DNA of 64,000 nt from Siphonodentalium dalli (lineage: Eukaryota > Mollusca > Scaphopoda > Gadilida > Siphonodentaliidae), in assembly GCA_032622095.1 (NCBI GenBank), contig CP136062.1:2914001-2978000 (forward strand). The letters run 5' to 3'. Positions 45,404 through 57,720 of this stretch are shown piece by piece (position 1 is the stretch's first letter; every line of letters begins with the position of its first letter). The notes below the pieces were generated by a model that was given only the letters and a program-made list of their open reading frames with translations, had not been told where the DNA came from and made no database searches. The position numbers and the translations under genes are program-made.

Positions 45404-45846
45404 ATATGTGACCCGCCATATCAAATCCAGTCGTAAATCGGGATTGTTTTACCCTGTGCCAATGCATTCTCTTATATATGCGAGTCGACCATATGTCGCC
45501 TCGCATATATAAGAGAATGCATTGGTCTAACAATTTTTTACAATTTTAATAATTATTTCTTGTATTCTTTAATAATTTTATAATTTCACCCATACAGAGC
45601 CCCAGACAAACATGAGCAGACGACACTCTTCTATATGCTTCTATATATGTGTGGGGCTCCCTGCAGGGTAATGGATGTTTTTTTTATTTTATGTCCTAAA
45701 AATTTATTTAAAAAAATTGTTAGGCCAATGCATTCTCTTATATATGCGAGGCGACCTGCGGTCGACTCGCATATATAAGAGAATGCATTGGCACAGGGTA
45801 AATAAATCCCGACTTACGACTGGATTTGATATGGCGGGTCACATAT
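45404..45846. mobile_element. TIR element carrying a hairpin in each arm
   Basis: Inverted ends of about 40 bp (ATATGTGACCCGCCATATC onward, with cagtcgtaaatcggga) are followed in both arms by accctgtg and a 67-bp palindrome. The palindromes lie at 45459-45525 and 45725-45791. Each has about 30-bp stems beginning CCAATGCATTCTCTTATATATGC's first bases and ending in the inverse. The ~200-bp centre is AT-rich. The same hairpin type occurs at 19320-19386. Confidence 0.8.
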
Positions 45847-46474
45847 TTCTAGACTTAAAGAACATAGCATAAATGTATCCTTTACAGTGACTTCCGGATT
45901 TGTCAGATGATCTAGTTTGATATAATCATGTCAGTGTTTTTTTTTTTCATCCTTAATTTTCCCGTGATACTCGTGACTACGGTGACAAATGATCGTCCTC
46001 AATCTGACCGACATACCAAGCATGATGATCAACCAATTCAGTTCCAATTGATCAACATTCGATATCACAATAAAAGTTATAACTTTGTGTCAGCAAAATA
46101 CATACAATAGGTCGCGATCTAGTTAAAGTACATTGTCACGTTTCAGATGTAGAGTGATCTCCCTCGCAACGCATTGCACATTGCATGCGCATACTAAGCC
46201 TACATTAAAGTGACTTTGGAGTTGTGTATTTACCATTTAATAATTTAATGCGCACTTAAGACATGAATGATAAATACACAAACGAGTTCTAACCACCTAC
46301 AGTGAATTCAACAAGCATAAAACTTGAAGTGATTGATGGTTTACTGTTATTTCCAGCCCACCCCTGCATCAATTGATGTACAGGTGTTGTTCAATAATGT
46401 CAATGTATGTGACTGCTTTTGCATTGTGTATTTTGCTGTGTTTGCTTAGTAACATTATTATTATGTCCTTGGTC
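45847..46474. other. No gene seen
   Basis: No coding evidence. The frame at 45928-46110 has no recognisable features. Confidence 0.4.
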
Positions 46475-46869
46475 CAATTATGCACATCAATCAATTATGT
46501 CTACGACTACCAATAGAATAACATTAGACGAAATACAGGAGCTAGATAAATATCATCTCTCAAAACTTCATGCTGAAGAGATAAAATCTATTTTTTCAAT
46601 GTATGAACAAACATGCCCATATATATCGATATATCAACTGCAATTTAAATCTAACGCCCACAAAGCTGGACTTTCAGTCATGCATCTGAATATAAGAAGT
46701 CTGACGGCTAACTTTGATTCGTTTTGTGAATTAGTGTCGACATACCATGACAAAGGCAATCCCTATGATATCATGGGAATTTCCGAAATTTTAAAAATAC
46801 ATAATTATATTAACTATGATATAAAGGATGGTCAAAGCCACCAACAAGCAATTTTTTCCGCAACTAACA

Positions 46870-47305
46870 AAAAAATTTCCTGCTTGTTTTTTAGTGTTTT
46901 GGCAAGGAGTTGGGCTTCAAACCCACTTTGGATGAGAGAAATAATGTAATTCTAAATGTAAACTGACTGCAGGCAGTTATCGTGTTGTAATTTGTTGCAA
47001 ATTTTGAAATCCAAGATGGCCGCTGGCAGCCATGTTTTTTTGGCCGAATGACCTAAAATGACTCATTCCTATTTACATGTCCATGTTAACATCCATGATA
47101 AATAGTATGCACAGAAATTCATATACAGCTGTTTACAGTGAATCCCCCCCGCAAATCTCTGTTTTAGTGCTAAAAGGGGGGTGGGTGTCAAAAAATGGTC
47201 GGAAAAAACTGCCGAAAACGGAAAAAAAATTGGCGGTGGGGGTGGGTGGGTACAAAAAATGATCGAAAGGGAAAAAATGCCATATGTGCCTGAAATTTTT
47301 TTCCG

Positions 47306-47347
<42 letters not shown>

Positions 47348-47350
47348 TGT
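46870..47350. mobile_element. Insert with ccacccaccc motifs and 41-base poly-C inside the LINE
   Basis: The LINE endonuclease reading is lost near 46860 and regained at 47354. The intervening sequence has ccaagatggccgc (47013-47025), gggggtgggtgg runs and an uninterrupted C run at 47307-47347. The two minus-strand frames across it encode poly-glycine and are artefacts. Related motifs occur in the foldback at 16.6-18.7 kb. Confidence 0.5.
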
Positions 47351-49159
47351 GTGACACAAATATAAATTTATTAAATTTTAAGAATCACACACAAACGAAC
47401 ACATTTATAGAAAACCTTTTTAGTGACGGTTTCCTGCCTCTTATATCCAAACCAACAAGAGTTGCGAATTATACGGCAACACTAATTGATAACATATTTA
47501 CGAACCACCCAAGCAAATTCCAATGTGGAATCTTGCTAACTGACATATCGGGCCACTTCGCAATTTTTGCGGTTAAGGATTTGGATAATAACACTAAAAC
47601 TGACAACTCAAACTAGGAGACATTTCAGTTCATCCAACATAGATAGGATTAAGACAATCCTTAGTTCTACAAATTTTGACGAGGTAATTAATTCTGAATC
47701 CCCAAATGAAGCGTACGACAATTTCTTAAGTATCTACTTTAGTGCCTTTAACGATGTATTTCCAGTAACACGCATGCACAATAAAAACCGATACACAAAA
47801 CGAATGCCTTGGATGACTTCTGGATGTTAAACTCTTCAATAACAAAACAGAAACTATACAAACTCAAACCCAAGAACCCCAGCGATGCTAACATTGAGAA
47901 ATACAAGATTTACTGCAGTCTATTAAATTAAATTAAGCGTGCTACTAAAAGTCGATACTATGAAATTATTATGGATGAAAATAAACAAAATATAAGGAAA
48001 ACATGGGGGATTCTAGGGGACCTAATAAGAAGTAAAAAGCCTTTGCCACGAAATCCGGCATACTTTACAAATAGGAATAACGGAAGTAGCTGAGACATTT
48101 AACGAATTCTTTGTTGGCATATGTGAATCTACCAGTAACAATATCGACTCTAAAACATCCACAGATTTTAGAGACTACCTTAAAAATGAACATCAAGATA
48201 ATTTCGTACAGATGGTCACGGAATTTCAACCAAATCGATAAAGGGAACTATTTCTAATATAGCTTCGCCCCTCAGACATATATTCAACTTATCATTTGCA
48301 AATGGTATTTTCCCCACATCTGTGAAAACAACCAAAGTTATACCAATTTTCAAAAATGGAGACTCAAAATTATTTAATAATTATCGACCAATAAGTATTC
48401 TACCTTCATTTTCAAAGATATTGGAAAAACTTATGTCGAAACGATTAACGTCTTTTTAAACTAAGTTCGATCTTCTATATGAGCATAAATACGGTTTTCT
48501 AAAATCGCATACAACAACTCAACCGCAGTTTTACGGCGTAAGGGGTATTCTTGTCTTGGTTTAGAAGCTACCTCGCAAATAGACGTCAATTTGTAGATTG
48601 TAATGACCACAAATCCTCATATAAAAGCATTCCATGTGGTGTCCCACAAGGATACGTTCTTGGACCCACAATATTGTTACTGTACGTCAATGACCTACCC
48701 GAAGCCGCACGCCTAAATACACTATCTTTCGCGGATGTCACAACTTTATATACTACCGATTCTAACATGAAACTTCTTACCACTACAGCCAACTCAGAAT
48801 TATGTAAATTGTATGATTGGTGTTGCAGTAACAAGCTGAAGATAACTATAGACAAAATTTATGTAGATATATGCTGATGCACCACCCAAATAACGACCAC
48901 AAGACTTCTCAGATTAACCTAACCCTCAATGGCAAAGCATTCATATGTGTTAGTAATAGAAATACTGAAACATCAGTAAAGTTTCTTGGTGTGCGAATGT
49001 ACGAAAACCTTAAACTTACATCCCACGTCGAGAACATTGCATCCAAAATATCAAAAGCGATCTGCTGCATACACAGAGTGAAAAATATCTTGACACGTGC
49101 ATTAAAATCCCTATATCATGCATTAATCCATAGTCACTTATTGTACGTAATCCAGATAT

Positions 49160-50075
49160 AATAAATAATAATAAATAATAAATTTAGTTTAAAGCCGTAA
49201 ATCCTCATAGAGCTCTTAGGCTTTACATCAATACAAATATAATGATGATTAGAACATACTAAGAAATATAAATTATGAACAATGAGCTGCTCATCTGGCT
49301 ACCATCAGTTGATCGGATGATACACGCGTTGAAACAGATGCATTTTAAGTTTGTGAACATTTTGAGCGACTGGGGTGTCCTCAACTGAGCAGGCAATTTA
49401 TTCCAGAGAACTGGTGAAGCCACGGAAAAGGCCCGATCACCAGCTGTTACGAGGTCACCAGGTACAAACACAAGGCTGTGAGAACTTTCAGATCGCAGAG
49501 GCCGCGGAGGAACATATCGAGAAATCAAGTCTGCCAAGTATGATGGGGCCTCGCTATTCAGACACTTGTGCGTTAATTTCAAAATTTTGAATTCAATCCG
49601 TTCCCTCGGAGGTAACCAGTGGAGCTCGCGCAATAATGGCGTGTCATGATCATATTTACGGCTCATAAAAATAATTCGTGATGCAGATTTCTGCACATTT
49701 TCGATTTTGTCCAAGATGGACTGGTTGCAGCCGTACAACAGAGAATTGCAGTAGTCCAGCCGACTGGTAACAAAGGCATGTACTAGCTGTTTTGTGGTCT
49801 CGACGTCGATAACATTCCGCACCCTGCTGATATTTCTAAGATGGTAATACGAGGACCTGCACACTTGCTCGATGTGTTTTTCAGCAGACAGGTTCTCATC
49901 CAAGAAATATCCGAGGTTGCGGACTGTGCTGGATGGCGAGACAACACTTCCTTCAATATTGAGACTATGTTGAACATTTTGAAAGTTGCTGTCGCAAACC
50001 AATATATATTATTTCAGTTGTATCTGCATTCAATTTTAGGAAGTTGATTGTCATCCATGATCGGATATCAGCGAT
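49160..50075 (-). mobile_element. L2/CR1-type LINE 3' fragment inserted in reverse
   Basis: Minus-strand frame 50002-49259 encodes the region after the RT catalytic site: VRNLGYFLDENLSAEKHI, HAFVTSRLDYCNSLLYG, LRELHWLPPRERIEFKIL, GDRAFSVASPVLWNKLP. This order is diagnostic of L2/CR1-like LINEs. A 3' tail of AATAATA-type repeats lies at 49160-49185. The outer LINE reads IHSHLLYVIQI just before the insert and WGHVSLTSKLF just after, with gatat at both junctions. The outer element was therefore interrupted cleanly. Confidence 0.85.
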
Positions 50076-50454
50076 ATATGGGGACATGTATCACTAACCA
50101 GTAAACTGTTTAAATTACAGAAACGAGCAATACGAGTTATCTGCAGAAAAAAATACAACAGCCACACCAGTCCTCTATTCAAATCAGAGAACATCCTTAA
50201 ATTTGAAGATCTATATAAACTACACGTTTCACTATTTATACATGACTGGCATTATAATGCACAACCAAATGAATTTATCTCATATTTCCACACAACAAGC
50301 AGTAGAACGAGACAACGCGGTGACATCGCTTGTGAATTGCTTTATTCTCTGATCCAATTAAATAACAAGAATGGATATTGAGAAAACAAAATTATATACA
50401 AAGGATGGACAGAATAACGAAAAGTATTTATTTACAAAATATACAGTGACCTCC

Positions 50455-50800
50455 CAAACGTCTTCATCGTCACCTCCATCTTCATCATCATCACCATCGT
50501 CATCATCATCGTCATCATCGTCATCGTCGTCGTCGTACTTGTCGTCGTTGTCGACTTCATTGTTGTTGTCATCACCATCATCGTCATCATCATCATCGTC
50601 GTCATTATCATTGAAACATCATCATCATCCATGACATAATCACCATTAGCGTTACATCACCACCATCATTATCATAAGCTTCATCATCATAACCATCATC
50701 ATCATCAGCATCATCATCATCGTCGTCGCCCTCCTTGTTAACACATCATAATCCCTTCATCGGCATCATCATCACCACAATTCACAACAACAACTAAAAC
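50455..50800. repeat. TCN trinucleotide microsatellite (tca/tcg/tcc)
   Basis: Imperfect repeats of tcatca, tcgtcg and tcatcgtc with interruptions. Plus-strand frame 50371-50634 is poly-serine and the minus-strand frame is poly-Met/Thr. Both are artefacts. 50341-50454 shows no feature. Confidence 0.85.
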
Positions 50801-50823
50801 AACAACAACCACAACTATGTACT

Positions 50824-51842
50824 TTAATCACTGGCATCCAACTTAAGGTTAATCAGTCGGATAAAAGAGCAGAGTCTACGTAAGGAAATTACGTCTTTCA
50901 AATTTAGTATGTCGTCTAGAATACCAATAGTCGCATGTTCTATACTTGTAAATTTCTTAAACATGAACCGATTTCCAGCCTCATCAGGCTCATCTAAACA
51001 TTCACATTCCATCAAATAATGCATTTCATTTGACGTTTATGGCACAGGGGACACAGTCTACGAAGTACAGTAACTGTTGTTTCGTTCAACAGTCATTTCT
51101 CTATAGGCAGATGGTGGTCACTGGTTCTGATTGGCACATAGTTATTCTATTCTTGGTATCCAAACAGTTCAGGTATCTTTCGAAATGTATGTCATGTATA
51201 CAAATCTTATAAGTGTTACCTCTGCTATAATGTTCTATATCAGATAACCAGATGGTTCGGAATTTACTATTTAAACTGCATTTGAAATATGGTGTTAATT
51301 TTTTTGGACATGAAATATTCTCCATGTTCCACAGATGAATCTGTCTACAATCTGTTAGGATGTTCTATATTTTTTCTATCCACTGAAAGTTCACTGACGA
51401 AGCACCGCATACTTTCAGGGATAGTAAATACAAAATTTTGCAAAATCTGTTCTGGTTCATATTCTTAATTTTCATCCAATATTTCGCAATACGCAAGTTG
51501 ATTGTGTATTCAATAGGCAGCCTACCAATTTCGCCATATAACATATAATTGGGGGTAGACGACCTCAGATGGAGAATGTGTCTTATAAATGTTCTGTGTA
51601 TGACTTCAAACATATCATTATTCCCTGATCCCTTAAACACATAAAACATCATTTTTCTATGAACTTCCGGTTTTTTCGGTCATCAAAATCTGGTCTAGCT
51701 TCCACAAAAATTTAAGAAAGCTCACATCAAGAACTATATTCAAATCTCTTTTGGTCAAATCAACGTTATCAATGTATCCGTCAAATGTTAAATGTAATAA
51801 TACCAAGTTCCATGATTGTAGACAATTCCGTGCTAACTCCAA
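50824..51842 (-). mobile_element. C-terminal fragment of another LINE (post-RT region)
   Basis: Reading from 51842 down, fragments include HLRSSTPNYMLYGEIGRLPIE and LRIAKYWMKIKNMNQNRF (51652-51365). A later LCPLCHK-type zinc knuckle near 51.05 kb is followed by MHYLMECECLDEP (51024 onward). STPNxMLYGExGRxP plus a terminal CPLC...HxLxxC knuckle is a pattern I know from invertebrate LINE C-termini. Several frames are involved, so it is a broken remnant. The rest of that element was not found. Confidence 0.55.
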
Positions 51843-52475
51843 TATTGATTAATCAACCCCCACAGTCCAATCGACACTCATGTACTCGTCAAAACCTAAA
51901 TATGTGTAAATATTATATATTATATATGGACCAGGGACATATAAATATAACTTTATTAATATACTTGTATTTATGTTTAACGAAATCATCACCTGACTTC
52001 TCGCCAATAATTATTATGTATCTGCACATGGAGGTGACGGTAAGATGGCAATCGGCATTCGTGCTAATTCAGTCTTTGTGTATTTATTCAATTTTTATAA
52101 CTATATATGTGTTGCTTAACAAATATACATAGTACTCATAGCAGACTCGTACAACATGGCTGCGTTTGGAAAATTTCAATTTCCTTCCTGGTTTATAAAA
52201 CTGAATTTTTCAATAAATACGAGAGATACGATGCCGTGATGTGGCATGACAGGTTTGGGTGGGTCAGTAAACAATTCCGCTTCTATTGATGTATAATATA
52301 TATTCTACTTACCGCTGAGTGTGTTTTTTAAGCGAAAGTCGGTGTAAAAACCGAACTTTTTGACCCAGTTTAGCGGACACCATCTCGAACGAGTGAAATT
52401 TTACAGCCGGTTTGCGTTTGACCTGTGCTCATAACCGGAGTTTTTCTTGACCAATTTTTACAAGGGACATTCAGT
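51843..52475. other. No gene seen
   Basis: AT-rich sequence. The frame at 51785-52132 has no recognisable features. Confidence 0.4.
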
Positions 52476-53010
52476 CTGGGTCCCAAATTGACAGTGTGCA
52501 TTCACGGGCCACACGTGTCAACTGAGTTCTCAGTTGTCACATACAAGGTCCCTACTATCCATAGATATAAATGTTAAAGAATCGGGAACTCAGAGTAATG
52601 GTGCTTTTAGTATTTGTATAGAATTAGGGTGGGTGGAATGAGGGTCATTATCAGGAATCAGGTCTCAGAGACCGAAAATAATACAGCACAATCCATACAG
52701 TAGTTGAACAATACCCCATATCATATTGAGCTCCATATTGCCCATATCTGTTATAATTCCGGGGTAGTCTCCATTCGGTAATATGTATCAGTTGGTCCCC
52801 AGAATGCGTTGTTTGCACTGTCTGGGTCCCAAATTGAAAGTCTGCATTCATGGGCCACACTTGCCAAACGGAGTCCTCAGTTGCTACGCACAAGGTTCCC
52901 ATTTGGTATATAAAAATCACGTTCCATATATTTAATATTGCAGCAATTTGACATCCTGAAACGCGTTGGGAGGGGCATATAGAGAATATCAACTGTCCTT
53001 TCTTCATCCG
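52476..53010. repeat. Dispersed ~310-bp repeat, partial copy and second copy
   Basis: A short piece (52476-52585: tctgggtcccaaattgacag, cacgggccacacgtgtcaac) is followed by a fuller copy (52695-53010: atattgagctccatattgcc, ttccggggtagtctccattcgg, cctgaaacgcgttgggagg). The same order recurs at 54265 and 59690. Confidence 0.7.
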
Positions 53011-53829
53011 TTCTCTATTATTAAAACTAATTTGAACAAAGCGGGTAAATCTCCTGAACTAGCCTTTGTATTGCTGCTGTGTATTCATAATCCTATATTG
53101 CGTGTGCACCACTAGTCTTGCTGAAACCTGGTATGTCCTGTATATAAAACCAGGTTAACAACCCACTCATTAGTTCCATGCACTGCTAGTTTACGGAATG
53201 ACTAAGTTATACTTCAAAAGTATCACCCAGTGTTCATCTTTCCGGGTTGAACAATTCGCATACCACATTTTTCTCCTACACATGATTTTATATTGAGCAA
53301 TTGAAAAATCAATTTCGATAGGATTGTAACGAATATTGATTCGGTAGCTGAGATGAGTACCATGTTGAGCCTGTGTATTTCGGGTCCCGTATTGCAGGTG
53401 TGCATTTTCTCTTTATTTGAGTCTCCTATTGCTACCGTGTATTCTCACCCCGTGTGTGTGCAGCAATTATTTAGAAATCTACAGTGTCTTCTTGTAAGAT
53501 CGCACGAAAAAAAATACCCCAACTATCTGCTCATTGTTCACACTATTTCAATGGATGATGGGAATTCGTGGAACTGGCAGAGTTGAAACAGCCTTTGTGA
53601 GTTAAGGATGTATTTGAAGTGGTCTACTGGTGTTGTTTATTATGAAGATATGATGAGTAATGATAACAAATCCGAGTGATAACAAAGCACTCTGGAATAT
53701 TGTATTCAAGACATTTCTATGTTCTCACAAATATCACGGTACCTCCTCTCAGTCTCATAACATGTGAATGCAAACCAGAAAACCGAGAACAGGGTGGATA
53801 ACTGTGGAATTTCAGATTAAGCAATACTA
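53011..53829. other. No gene seen
   Basis: No coding evidence. Short frames on both strands have no recognisable family. Confidence 0.4.
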
Positions 53830-54650
53830 GTAGAGACAGCCAGTGGTGACTGGTCAAATCTGATACCAGAATAGTTTGGGTTCAATTAAAAAAACGTTCA
53901 AGTTTTTGTCACAATCAGGACAAATACGTAATGCATGTATACAGTATAGTAATTTAGTCGAGAAAAATGTTTTGAGGAAGTCTGCAATTGATGACACTGA
54001 GACAGTAAAATAGTTCAAGGTATCTGAAAAAGAAAATTGACATATTCATCTGTCAAATCCGGATACATTGAATCCTGTGTTTGCGTGGGTTGGAACAAAT
54101 GCTGCATATATATGAGGAGTTGACCAACTCAGTTAATTTCCTCATTGCTAATCCGCAATTAGAATGTTCTGTGACCTAGGTGTGAAGAGCCGTGCAAATT
54201 AAGGCTCAACAATGGTTTTTCAAACCCTCGTCAATACCTTGGTAGCGCATGGGTGTTCGGTGTGAACGTGACCCCATGTCATAATGAGCTCCATTTTGCC
54301 CATATCTGTTATAATTCCGGGGTAGTCTCTATTCGGTAATGTGTATCAGTTGGTTCCCAGAAGGCGTTGTTGTGTCTGGGTCCCAAATTGACAGTGTACA
54401 TTCACGGGCCACACGTGTCAACCGAGTCCTCAGTTGTCACATACAAGGTCCCCACTATCCATAGATATAAATGACGTTCCATATATCTAGTATTACAGCA
54501 ATTTTACATCCTGAAGCACGTTGGAGGACATATTGAGACCAGCAACAGTCCTTTCTTTCTCAGCTATCTACTGTTAGAACAATACAATCCTCATTTGGTG
54601 CTGTTCTGCCCCCCCCCCCCTTCTGAGGAAATTTCTGTGAAATTGGCAAA
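53830..54650. repeat. Long copy of the dispersed repeat
   Basis: From 53845 (ccagtggtgactggtcaaatc, tataccagaatagtttgg, cagtatagtaatttag) and again from 54265 (gagctccattttgcccata, ggggtagtctctattcgg, gaagcacgttggagg), the sequence is collinear with 59480-60015. About 240 bp extra lies in the middle. The copies are paralogous segments. Confidence 0.65.
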
Positions 54651-55122
54651 ACGGGCAAATCTCCTGAACTAGCCTTGTTATGCTACTGAAGCAGCTCGAC
54701 CAGCTTTTCATCAGTTCGTGTTCCTTCCTGAAGCAAATACTTATGCTTCACGGAGAAACAAAACGACCGTTCTCATGCTGATGTGCTTAGCTAAATCCAT
54801 TGCCACGGAATGAGGGTGACGACCCCCCTTTTCGTACGCCGGATGCGGGGTCTGTTATGGCGTATTCCGGATGCCAGACCACCGTACGCCGGATGACGTC
54901 GGGCACATATATCGGATGCCGGATGCTTCCATTGATAATTTTTCTTGACGTTAAACAGCCATTCTGAACTCCTCGACCTGTGACCTCTGCGGGCCAAGGA
55001 TGACGGAATCTGACGAGGTTTGCCGAATGGTTAAACAGCAAAAACACAACGAAATTACGTCCGCTAACTTCAGACTTCAGAGTGATGGTAAATGGAGGAA
55101 AATTGTATCGACCCCCTTGTCC

Positions 55123-55610
55123 TTAAAGGTACTCAATCCGATAAAACTCCTCTCAATTACTATTTCAATGGGTTTGGGGGTCAAAAATATTTGATTCGAG
55201 TCGATGAAGTCACCCATCAAAGCTCAGATTTGTTAGATATCGATTTTAGAAATCTATTATTTTTCATTATCGGGAATACTTTCTGGCCCAGAACTCAGTC
55301 AAAATTGCGTTATTATTACCACTTGATTTTAGAGTTATCCATCCTTGTCTGTTTGAATAGATTTTGGTGTACATATCCCGAGCAGATTACGGCATTTGAA
55401 GGCAATTATTAGTACTCATCTCGAGCAAATAACAAATTTCAAAAATCAATATCTAATAACTCTGAGCTTTGTTTGGTGGGTTCCTCGACTCGAATCAAAT
55501 ATTTTTTACCCCCAAAGCCAAAGAAATAGTAATATAGGACCCTTTGGTCGGATTGTTGTTGTTGGAATCTGTTGAGATGGGGATCCTCTGTTCGGATTGA
55601 GTACCTTTAA
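55123..55610. mobile_element. Foldback element with TTAAAGGTACTCAATCCGA ends
   Basis: The left arm (55123-55265) and inverted right arm (55430-55610) share the terminus, then tactatttctttgg/tgggtttgggggt, aaaatatttgattcgagtcga and tcagagttattagatat variants. Similar ends occur at 57233-57248 inverted. Short frames on both strands (55092-55412; 55495-55680) share the residues GTQSxx because they lie in the arms. The interval 54651-55122 shows no gene. Confidence 0.65.
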
Positions 55611-56185
55611 ATGGGGTGATATCCACTATTAAAACATAAATTTGCAAAGCGGAATATCCCCTCAATGAGATAGCGACCACAGCTTGCTCTCACCCGATAA
55701 CTTTAATAGAAATTCCGACTCATTTCCGCTTTTATCATAAATAGTAGACACATTCTGACGTTAGGTGGTTCGTTTGAACCATAATTATCAGTCGTAGATG
55801 GTGGATACTGTGTGTATCAATAGAAAAATATATGTTTAATTAACCATAAAATTGTCCAACCTGCAGATCGGTTCGCAAAAATACTAGCTAAGTCCAAGTG
55901 TGGGTACCCATCATAACTTCGGGTATCAAAGCCGCAGATCGATCATGCGATGAAATGTCGCCAAACCAGAGCTGGGATGTCAAAGATGCGAATGATATGC
56001 TTCACATTTTGACCGTTTCTGCTTGAAAATATCCCAATCATAATTCGGACAGACCGGCACATGGATCATCTTTAGGGTGTGGGTGCATGCGCAAGAGTGA
56101 AAGTATGTATGTTTGTTTGTGTTTCATATTCTGATGTCATTAATAGTATAGGCTATGTATTAAATCAGTGTAACTCACGAGTTAG
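55611..56185. other. No gene seen
   Basis: No recognisable coding, RNA or repeat features. Confidence 0.4.
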
Positions 56186-56290
56186 CAGGGACGTGGCTGG
56201 AGGTCCCTGTTAGGGGTGTTCACCTATAGTTTCTAAATGCACCCTTCCAGTAATTTCTATTTGCACCCCATGTTAGGTTCGAGTTTCCAT
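56186..56290 (+). mobile_element. CAGGGACGTGGC family, end fragment
   Basis: It starts CAGGGACGTGGCTGGAGG with a ggtgttcacc stretch like the left end at 43020. Similarity fades after about 100 bp, so only one terminus remains. Confidence 0.5.
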
Positions 56291-57230
56291 CGAGTTTACA
56301 ACGGGTTCTTCCAACATTCGCAAATATAGATATAGCGAGTAATGCAGCATCATACAATTAATAGCTACGTGGGGTTCATGATCGAGATTCCAACGTTTCA
56401 GCCCATAAAACACCTGCATGATAGATCGACATCTCGATGTTATGCATGAAACGGTCATTAAATCGCAATGTCTCATGTACTCGATTTGTTCTTTGTTGTG
56501 TACGCATATATTACCTCCTGCACCAACGAAGCGTCATTTTCCCCTCCCTTAATTTCCATATGATTGAAACACTCGTCAAGCATGCACGGATAAGCATAAT
56601 GCCCTGTATATCCAGGTATATCATGGACATTACGCAATTCGAAGTATCTCCATGTGAGATGAATTATTTAGCCCTTTCTTTATACTAAATGGAATAATGA
56701 CATTCAATTATAAAAAAAAACTGGTGTAAGGGTGTACTATATTAATTCTGAGGGATTTTCATGTAATATGAGCAGAAGAAAGATACATATATACACTATG
56801 ACATTTTCATATAATGGGGAGGTTTAGATTGATAAACCGTCTAACGTGGCCCTTCCAACATAACTGACTATTAACCGAGAGCCTGCTGGGTTTTATTTAC
56901 ACAATCGCCTACGAAAGGTGTTACACCCCAGGAATGTTCAAATAAATCAGATTTTCTAGGTTCCGTATTCCTCCAGAGACCCCACGCCCCCCCCCCCCCC
57001 CCATAATGACTATATTTGCACTTATGAGTACGAAGCTGATTTTTATAATATTAATAGTGATCCAGGAATCAATGTTGATAAATAACAGGTTTTGCAGGGT
57101 TTTGTGGAATTTTATACTATAGTTGATTGTGCTTTTCGTTATATTTGGGCAATTATTAGATTATGATAAACGAAGTGGCATTTCAAAACATGTTGTCGTT
57201 TTTGTTGGAATGTGATGATATGGAGACCCT
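56291..57230. other. No gene seen; poly-C run at 56984-57002
   Basis: AT-rich sequence with one poly-C tract and no coding evidence. The segment from about 57120 to 57248 ends in attgagtacctttaa, a single end of the foldback family at 55123-55610. Confidence 0.4.
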
Positions 57231-57473
57231 CTGATTGAGTACCTTTAATTTGAAATATTAAATATTAAAAAGATGTTAGTTTTCTATTTGCGTGTCCCTG
57301 GTGTTCAATACTACCGTGTACGACCATGAACGGTCACCCAAGATTGGCTATATAGGTGGTTTCCGCACGTATGCCACTTCAACTTCTCCTCATTCAGTAT
57401 ATTATACCACTCCTGTCATTTGGAACATGGTCTATGCCTTTCACCCCCACCCAATACGCCATATCATGTCATT

Positions 57474-57720
57474 AACTCGCGGCCATATTAGATCCACCAT
57501 GCATGCAGGTCCGTTTCCATGGTATCAGATATTCTTCCATGCAGTCCCGGTTGTTTTATCGCTACAGATCAAAGTTCTGAAGTAGCATTTCCATATATGG
57601 AGCTTTTGAATATTCATGACTTCCATTTATGTCAAATATGGAAATGCTACTCCAAAACTTTGAACTGTAGCACTAAAACCACGGAACCGGACCTGGTGGA
57701 TCCAGTATGGCCGCGAGTAA
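57474..57720. repeat. Foldback palindrome with ~85-bp arms
   Basis: The left arm (actcgcggccatattagatccacca ... gctacagatcaaagttctg ... gtagcatttccatat) pairs with the right arm ending tggatccagtatggccgcgagt (57699-57719). The left arm has about 45 extra bases. The frames at 57292-57585 and 57519-57725 cross it and are not supported. Confidence 0.65.

Larger units (their letters stand above)
46475..50340 (+). mobile_element. Degraded CR1/Jockey-type LINE broken by two insertions
   Basis: Pieces in order: the endonuclease start (LSVMHLNIRSLTANFDSFCEL, about 46670-46735), then a foreign insert (about 46870-47350), the endonuclease end (47354-47616, with TLIDNIFTNHPSKF and DISGHFAI), and the linker (47630-47935). 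RT fingers follow (48298-48455, IPIFKNGDSKLFNNYRPISI), then the RT core (48551-48877, IPCGVPQGYVLGPTILLLYVNDL and FADVTTLY, with V in place of the second catalytic D). Thumb (48871-49161), a reversed LINE insert (49160-50075) and the post-RT end (50078-50310, LQKRAIRVICRKKYNSHTSPLF) complete it. Many frame changes make it long dead. It is the same family as 28710-31360. Confidence 0.85.

Noticed and set aside
47069-47359. Poly-glycine proteins on the minus strand and a poly-proline one on the plus strand
   Set aside because: These are translations of the poly-C tract and neighbouring G-rich repeat.
50371-50634. Serine-rich protein
   Set aside because: The frame is a translation of the TCN microsatellite. 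The opposite strand is equally open.
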